From Pseudomonadota bacterium (GTDB lineage: Bacteria > Pseudomonadota > Gammaproteobacteria > Burkholderiales > Burkholderiaceae_C), in NCBI GenBank assembly GCA_023394015.1, contig JAEXBL010000135.1:1-12084 (forward strand): a DNA stretch of 12,084 nucleotides. The letters run 5' to 3'. This document shows, one piece after another, positions 6,176-12,084 of the stretch. The notes below the pieces were generated by a model. The model saw only the letters and a list, made by a program, of their open reading frames with translations. It ran no database searches and had not been told where the DNA came from. Made by a program: the position numbers and the translations under genes. Every line of letters starts with the position of its first letter. The first letter of the stretch is position 1.

Positions 6176-6784
6176 TCAGCGCCGCGGGCCGGCATCGCCG
6201 GAGGTGCCCTGCGGCCCCGCCAGCTGGTCCAGCAGGCGCTTGTTGACCCCGTGCACCGCGTCCAGCTCCTGCTGCAAGGCCTTGCTGACCTGGGCGAAGG
6301 TCATCAGCTTGCGGTTGGTTTCGCGCAGATGGTCGGCAATGCGCTTGGCGATCGCCAGCAGCAGGCGCGCGGCCACGCCGGGGTTGGCCTCCATCAGCCG
6401 CGTCAGCGCGTCGCGCGTGAGCACCGCCAGGGCCAGCTCGGTGGCGGCGGTGCAGGTGGCCGAGCGCGGCCCGCCGTCGATGATGCCCATGTCGCCGATC
6501 AGGCTGCCCGGCCCCAGCACCGACACCACCATGCTGTCGTGCGCGGCAGCCACGTTGCTTTCCACCGTCACCTCGCCGTCCAGCACCAGGGCCATGAAGT
6601 CGTTGCGCTGGCATTCCCCTTCGCGGATCACCACCTGGCCGGCCGGCACCCGCAGCGGGCGCATGTAGCGCACGACCTCGCGCGCGTCGGCCGCGCTCAA
6701 CTCAACCAGTGCGCCGCCGGTGATCAGCAGCGCCGCCGCCTTCACCTGGACGTTTTCACCCGCATGCGCCTTGCCTGCAAACAT
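6176..6784 (-). CDS. Cyclic nucleotide-binding domain protein without HTH
   Basis: This 202-residue protein contains a Crp-like cyclic nucleotide-binding beta roll at about residues 25-125. Visible features are the strand pattern VPAGQVVIREGECQRNDFMALVLDGEVTVE and the phosphate-binding cassette region LIGDMGIIDGGPRSATC (95-111). The cassette keeps the Arg (R107) but has Asp98 where a Glu is usual. After the domain comes a long helix with heptad-like spacing (about 135-188: LLLAIAKRIADHLRETNRKL and onward), which could dimerise, and a short tail. No helix-turn-helix is present, so it is not a classic Crp/Fnr regulator; binding of cAMP or another nucleotide is only inferred. The start at 6784 has no Shine-Dalgarno sequence, and a -10 box ends 6 nt upstream, so the mRNA may be leaderless. 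It lies just downstream of the atp operon terminator on the same strand. Confidence 0.85.
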   Translation of the reverse strand: MFAGKAHAGENVQVKAAALLITGGALVELSAADAREVVRYMRPLRVPAGQVVIREGECQRNDFMALVLDGEVTVESNVAAAHDSMVVSVLGPGSLIGDMGIIDGGPRSATCTAATELALAVLTRDALTRLMEANPGVAARLLLAIAKRIADHLRETNRKLMTFAQVSKALQQELDAVHGVNKRLLDQLAGPQGTSGDAGPRR

Positions 6785-6790
6785 GGGCGA

Positions 6791-6820
6791 ATTCTAGGCA
6801 GTGCGCGGCCGCGGCCCCAA
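6791..6820 (-). promoter_or_regulatory. Promoter of the cyclic nucleotide-binding protein gene
   Basis: Read on the minus strand, TTGGGG (6820-6815) and TAGAAT (6796-6791) are separated by 18 bp. The -10 matches 5 of 6 positions and the -35 matches its TTG. The -10 ends 6 nt before the ATG at 6784, so the predicted transcript begins at or beside the start codon. It lies just after the atp operon terminator, which fits an independent transcription unit. Confidence 0.55.
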
Positions 6821-6831
6821 GGCATTAATTG

Positions 6832-6865
6832 CCAAAAAGAACAAGGCCCGCGCAGGGCGGGCCTT
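6832..6865 (-). terminator. Rho-independent terminator of the atp operon
   Basis: A perfect 9-bp inverted repeat, AAGGCCCGC (6843-6851) and GCGGGCCTT (6857-6865), has a 5-nt loop. On the minus strand it is followed by GTTCTTTTT, a good T-tract. It lies 47 bp after the atpC stop codon and ends the ATP synthase transcript before the next minus-strand gene. Confidence 0.9.
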
Positions 6866-6876
6866 GAGATCACTGG

Positions 6877-6901
6877 CCGCTGCCGGGCCAGCCGGCAGCG
6901 G
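6877..6901 (-). other. Second, T-less hairpin directly after atpC
   Basis: A perfect 10-bp inverted repeat, CCGCTGCCGG (6877-6886) and CCGGCAGCGG (6892-6901), has a 5-nt loop. It begins 11 nt after the atpC stop (6913) and lies before the T-tract terminator. With no T-tract of its own it is more likely a 3'-end stabiliser or processing barrier than a terminator. Confidence 0.6.
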
Positions 6902-6912
6902 GTAGGCGGCGA

Positions 6913-7332
6913 TCAGCGCTTCTGGCGGTACTTGCGCAGCGCGGCGATCTGGGCCGCCAGGATGGCCAGCTCCGACGTGGCGCGGGCCATGTCGATCTCG
7001 CTCTTGGCGTTCTTCAGAGCCTCTTCGGCCTGCTTGCGCGCATCGGCGGCCTTGGCTTCGTCCAGGTCCTTGCCGCGGATGGCGGTGTCGGACAGCACGG
7101 TGACCACGTGCGGCTGCACCTCCAGAATGCCGCCGGCCACGAAGACGAATTCCTCGCCGCCATCGGGCATCTGGATGCGCACCGAGCCGGGCTTGATGCG
7201 CGTGATCAGCGGCGTGTGGCGCGGGTAGATGCCCAACTCGCCAGCCTCACCGGGCAGCGCCACGAACGTCGCCTCGCCCGAGAAGATCGACTCCTCGGCG
7301 CTGACGACGTCCACATGAATGGTATTGGCCAT
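6913..7332 (-). CDS. atpC: F1-ATPase epsilon subunit
   Basis: This 139-residue subunit sits in the central rotor stalk with gamma, couples it to the c-ring, and can inhibit ATP hydrolysis. The N-terminal beta sandwich (about 1-85) shows the family signature [19 protein letters not shown] at 26-44. The C-terminal part (about 88-139) is a two-helix domain rich in Ala, Lys and Glu. The length is typical (E. coli also has 139, as I recall). The start is supported by AGGAGA on the minus strand (7343-7338) at good spacing. It is the last gene of the operon, 95 bp after atpD, the widest gap in the operon seen here, and that gap is filled by heptamer repeats. Two hairpins follow the stop. Confidence 0.97.
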   Translation of the reverse strand: MANTIHVDVVSAEESIFSGEATFVALPGEAGELGIYPRHTPLITRIKPGSVRIQMPDGGEEFVFVAGGILEVQPHVVTVLSDTAIRGKDLDEAKAADARKQAEEALKNAKSEIDMARATSELAILAAQIAALRKYRQKR

Positions 7333-7345
7333 GCTTATCTCCTGG

Positions 7346-7420
7346 TTGAGCGTTGCGCGTTGGGCGTTGGGCGTGATCCTGTCATCGCTTGACGCTCAAC
7401 GCTCAACGCCGAACGCTGAA
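7346..7420. repeat. Heptamer inverted-repeat element filling the atpD-atpC gap
   Basis: The left arm (7346-7373) is four consecutive 7-mers: TTGAGCG, TTGCGCG, TTGGGCG, TTGGGCG. The right arm (7386-7420) is five 7-mers of the opposite sense: CGCTTGA, CGCTCAA, CGCTCAA, CGCCGAA, CGCTGAA. A 12-nt spacer separates the arms. Together they occupy nearly all of the 95-bp gap, from 7 nt after the atpD stop to 2 nt before the atpC ribosome-binding site. They can fold into an imperfect hairpin of up to about 28 bp in the atp mRNA. Confidence 0.85.
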
Positions 7421-7427
7421 CCGGGGC

Positions 7428-9777
<2,350 letters not shown>

Positions 9778-9804
9778 TGCTTATCGTCCTTTGCAGTGAA
9801 AGGA

Positions 9805-11364
9805 TCAGGCGAAGGTCTTCTTGAAGGCTTCGATCGCAGCCTTCAGCGCCGCTTCCAGATCCTTGTCCTTGTCGATCGCCTTGCCGGTTTCCATCTTGCC
9901 GAGCAGATCGCCGTGCTTGTCTTTCAGGTAGCCGTGCAGGCCAGCCTCGAAGGGCAGGATGTCCTTGACCTCGACGTCGTCCATGTAGCCGTTGTTGACG
10001 GCGAACAGCGAGGCGCCCATCAGGCTGATCGGCAGCGGGCTGTACTGCGGCTGCTTGAGCAGTTCGGTCACGCGGGCACCGCGGTCGAGCTGCTTTTTGG
10101 TCGCCGCGTCCAGGTCGGAGGCGAACTGCGCGAAGGCGGCCAGTTCACGGTACTGCGCCAGGTCGGTACGGATGCCGCCGGACAGCTTCTTGATCAGGTC
10201 GGTCTGCGCCGCGCCACCCACGCGCGACACCGAGATGCCCGCGTTGATGGCGGGGCGGATGCCGGCGTTGAACAGGTTGGTTTCCAGGAAGATCTGGCCG
10301 TCGGTGATGGAGATCACGTTGGTCGGCACGAAGGCGGACACGTCGCCGGCCTGCGTCTCGATGATGGGCAGCGCCGTCAGCGAGCCGGTCTGGCCCTTGA
10401 CCTCGCCCTGGGTGAAGGCCTCGACGTAGTCGGCGTTCACGCGCGCGGCGCGCTCCAGCAGGCGGCTGTGCAGGTAGAACACGTCGCCCGGATAAGCTTC
10501 GCGGCCCGGCGGGCGGCGCAGCAGCAGCGACACCTGGCGGTAGGCCACGGCCTGCTTGGACAAATCGTCGTAGATGATCAGCGCATCCTGGCCGCGGTCG
10601 CGGAAGTACTCGCCCATGGTGCAGCCCGAGTAGGCGGCCACGTACTGCATGGCGGCCGATTCGGAGGCCGAGGCGGCGACGACGATGGTGTAGTCCATGG
10701 CGCCGGCCTTCTCCAGCGCGCGCACCACGTTCTTGATGGACGACGCCTTCTGGCCGATGGCGACGTACACGCAGGTCATGTTCTGACCCTTCTGGTTGAT
10801 GATGGTGTCGATCGCCACCGCGGTCTTGCCGGTCTGGCGGTCGCCAATGATCAGCTCGCGCTGGCCGCGGCCGACGGGCACCATCGAGTCGATGGCCTTC
10901 AGGCCGGTCTGCACCGGCTGGCTCACCGACTGGCGGGCGATCACGCCCGGCGCCACCTTCTCGATCACGTCGGTCAGCTTGGCGTCGATGGGGCCCTTGC
11001 CGTCGATCGGCTGGCCCAGGGCGTTGACCACGCGGCCGATCAACTCGGGCCCGACGGGCACTTCCAGAATGCGGCCCGTGCACTTGACGGTGTCGCCTTC
11101 GGAGATGTGCTCGTACTCGCCCAGAATCACGGCGCCGACCGAGTCGCGCTCGAGGTTCAGCGCCAGGCCGAAGCTGGGCTGGCCGTCCGGCGAGGGCGGG
11201 AACTCCAGCATCTCGCCCTGCATGGCATCGGACAGGCCGTGCACGCGCACGATGCCGTCGGTCACCGACACCACCGTGCCCTGGTTGCGCACGTCGGCGC
11301 TGACGCCCAGGCCCTCGATGCGGCTCTTGATCAGTTCTGAAATTTCTGCGGGATTGAGTTGCAT
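9805..11364 (-). CDS. atpA: F1-ATPase alpha subunit
   Basis: This 519-residue subunit alternates with beta in the F1 ring and holds the non-catalytic nucleotide sites. Its N-terminal [18 protein letters not shown] is the region expected to contact delta. Walker A GDRQTGKT is at 174-181 (Lys180), and Walker B is within ALIIYDDLS at 261-269 (Asp266). The arginine finger is in [11 protein letters not shown] (Arg381), which contributes to the neighbouring beta catalytic site. The stretch [20 protein letters not shown] at 331-350 is nearly identical to E. coli as I recall it. The start at 11364 follows purine-rich GGAAAGAG. It is 47 bp after atpH and 27 bp before atpG. Length is close to the usual 502-515. 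Confidence 0.98.
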   Translation of the reverse strand: MQLNPAEISELIKSRIEGLGVSADVRNQGTVVSVTDGIVRVHGLSDAMQGEMLEFPPSPDGQPSFGLALNLERDSVGAVILGEYEHISEGDTVKCTGRILEVPVGPELIGRVVNALGQPIDGKGPIDAKLTDVIEKVAPGVIARQSVSQPVQTGLKAIDSMVPVGRGQRELIIGDRQTGKTAVAIDTIINQKGQNMTCVYVAIGQKASSIKNVVRALEKAGAMDYTIVVAASASESAAMQYVAAYSGCTMGEYFRDRGQDALIIYDDLSKQAVAYRQVSLLLRRPPGREAYPGDVFYLHSRLLERAARVNADYVEAFTQGEVKGQTGSLTALPIIETQAGDVSAFVPTNVISITDGQIFLETNLFNAGIRPAINAGISVSRVGGAAQTDLIKKLSGGIRTDLAQYRELAAFAQFASDLDAATKKQLDRGARVTELLKQPQYSPLPISLMGASLFAVNNGYMDDVEVKDILPFEAGLHGYLKDKHGDLLGKMETGKAIDKDKDLEAALKAAIEAFKKTFA

Positions 11365-11411
11365 GACTCTTTCCTTGTCCTTTGGGTTTTATCGAGGGGC
11401 CTGGCCTGGCA

Positions 11412-11942
11412 TCAGGCGGTCAGGGCCATCTTCATTTGTTCCAGGCGCGCCTTGACCGAGGTGTCCAGCACCTCGTCGCCGACCACCACGCGCACGCCGC
11501 CGATCAGCGACGGCTCGATCTCCACGGTGGGCTCGAGCTTGCGGCCGAAGCGCTTTTCCAGCGTGCCCGTCAGCGCGGCCAGCTCGGCCGGCTCGATCGG
11601 GAAGGCGCTCTGGATCAGGGCATCGGAGCTGCCGCTCACGGCGTTGGCCAACTGGCGGAACTGGCGCGCCACCTCGGGCAGCGCGGCCAGGCGCTCGTTG
11701 TCGATCACCGCGCGCAGAAAGTTCGTGCCGCGCTCGGGCAGCGGGCTCTTCAGCACGCTGGTGACGATGTGGAACACCTGGCTGGCGTTGACCTTGGGGT
11801 TAGCCGCGAACTGCAGCAACTCGTTGTTGCCTGCCGCGTTCGCCAAACCGTCCAGCCAGGCTTGCGTGCCGGACAGGTCGGCACGGGACACCTGGAACAG
11901 GGCCTCGGCGTAGGGTCTTGCAATGGTGGCGAGTTCTGCCAT
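11412..11942 (-). CDS. atpH: F1-ATPase delta subunit
   Basis: This 176-residue subunit is the peripheral-stalk cap that links the top of F1 to the b subunits. The N-terminal helical domain shows ARPYAEALF at 8-16 and the later [18 protein letters not shown] at 74-91. The C-terminal signature [19 protein letters not shown] is at 145-163, followed by the terminal helix [11 protein letters not shown]. The start at 11942 has AAGGA on the minus strand 8 nt upstream. It is 31 bp after atpF and 47 bp before atpA. Length and motifs are normal for the family (E. coli has 177). Confidence 0.97.
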   Translation of the reverse strand: MAELATIARPYAEALFQVSRADLSGTQAWLDGLANAAGNNELLQFAANPKVNASQVFHIVTSVLKSPLPERGTNFLRAVIDNERLAALPEVARQFRQLANAVSGSSDALIQSAFPIEPAELAALTGTLEKRFGRKLEPTVEIEPSLIGGVRVVVGDEVLDTSVKARLEQMKMALTA

Positions 11943-11973
11943 GGAGCGTTTCCTTTGAGCGAGCGCTGATGAA

Positions 11974-12084
11974 TCAGAGCTCGGTCTTCAGACGGGACAG
12001 CAGGTCAGCGTGCACCGTCGGGTTGACTTCCTTGCGCAGGATCTGCTCGGCGCCCTTGACGGCCAGGGCCGCCACTTGCTCGCG
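11974..12084 (-). CDS. atpF: Fo-ATPase b subunit, C-terminal fragment (cut by window edge)
   Basis: The last 36 codons and the TGA stop of the b subunit are present, reading [20 protein letters not shown] then [16 protein letters not shown]. The [14 protein letters not shown] pattern is the C-terminal end of b, the part that binds delta, and the gene sits directly upstream of atpH as in the canonical operon. The rest, including the membrane anchor, lies outside the window. I see no frame break. Confidence 0.93.
   Translation of the reverse strand, partial: REQVAALAVKGAEQILRKEVNPTVHADLLSRLKTEL

Overview
The window is GC-rich (roughly 70% by eye) and tightly packed. It looks like chromosomal DNA of a betaproteobacterium, most likely Burkholderiales and probably Comamonadaceae (Acidovorax-like). 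This rests on the style of the F1Fo-ATPase genes, a diheme c5-type cytochrome with an Ala/Pro linker, and a LemA-TPM-TPM cluster. The genus cannot be fixed from this sequence alone.

Left part (1-2706, + strand). The end of an upstream gene, probably the inner-membrane pump of an RND efflux system, overlaps by ATGA the gene for a NodT-type outer-membrane efflux lipoprotein. A separate unit follows: a TATAAT box and a membrane-anchored diheme cytochrome c. A perfect palindromic terminator comes next and can also stop the convergent gene on its right.

Middle part (2720-6784). Two minus-strand genes encode a conserved protein of unknown function and an NTF2/SnoaL-like protein. Divergent from them is a plus-strand cluster: lemA (lipoprotein), a TPM-domain protein with signal peptide, membrane segments and Gly-rich tail, and a second cytoplasmic TPM protein overlapping it by GTGA. 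Convergent to that cluster is a minus-strand cyclic-nucleotide-binding-domain protein without a DNA-binding domain.

Right part (6832-12084, minus strand). This is the distal portion of the F1Fo ATP synthase operon, transcribed atpF (partial), atpH, atpA, atpG, atpD, atpC. It ends in two consecutive hairpins, the second with a T-tract. The reading frames are intact, and the key catalytic motifs checked in alpha and beta are present. atpB and atpE would be expected upstream, beyond the window edge.

Functionally the window is mostly housekeeping: respiration (cytochrome), ATP synthesis, drug efflux and envelope-associated LemA/TPM proteins. I found no mobile element, CRISPR array, tRNA, rRNA or clearly novel multi-gene system. 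The points most worth a second look are non-coding: a heptamer-based inverted repeat filling the atpD-atpC gap, a palindrome embedded in the TPM signal-peptide coding region, two genes that look leaderless, and a 7-nt periodic repeat beside a hairpin.
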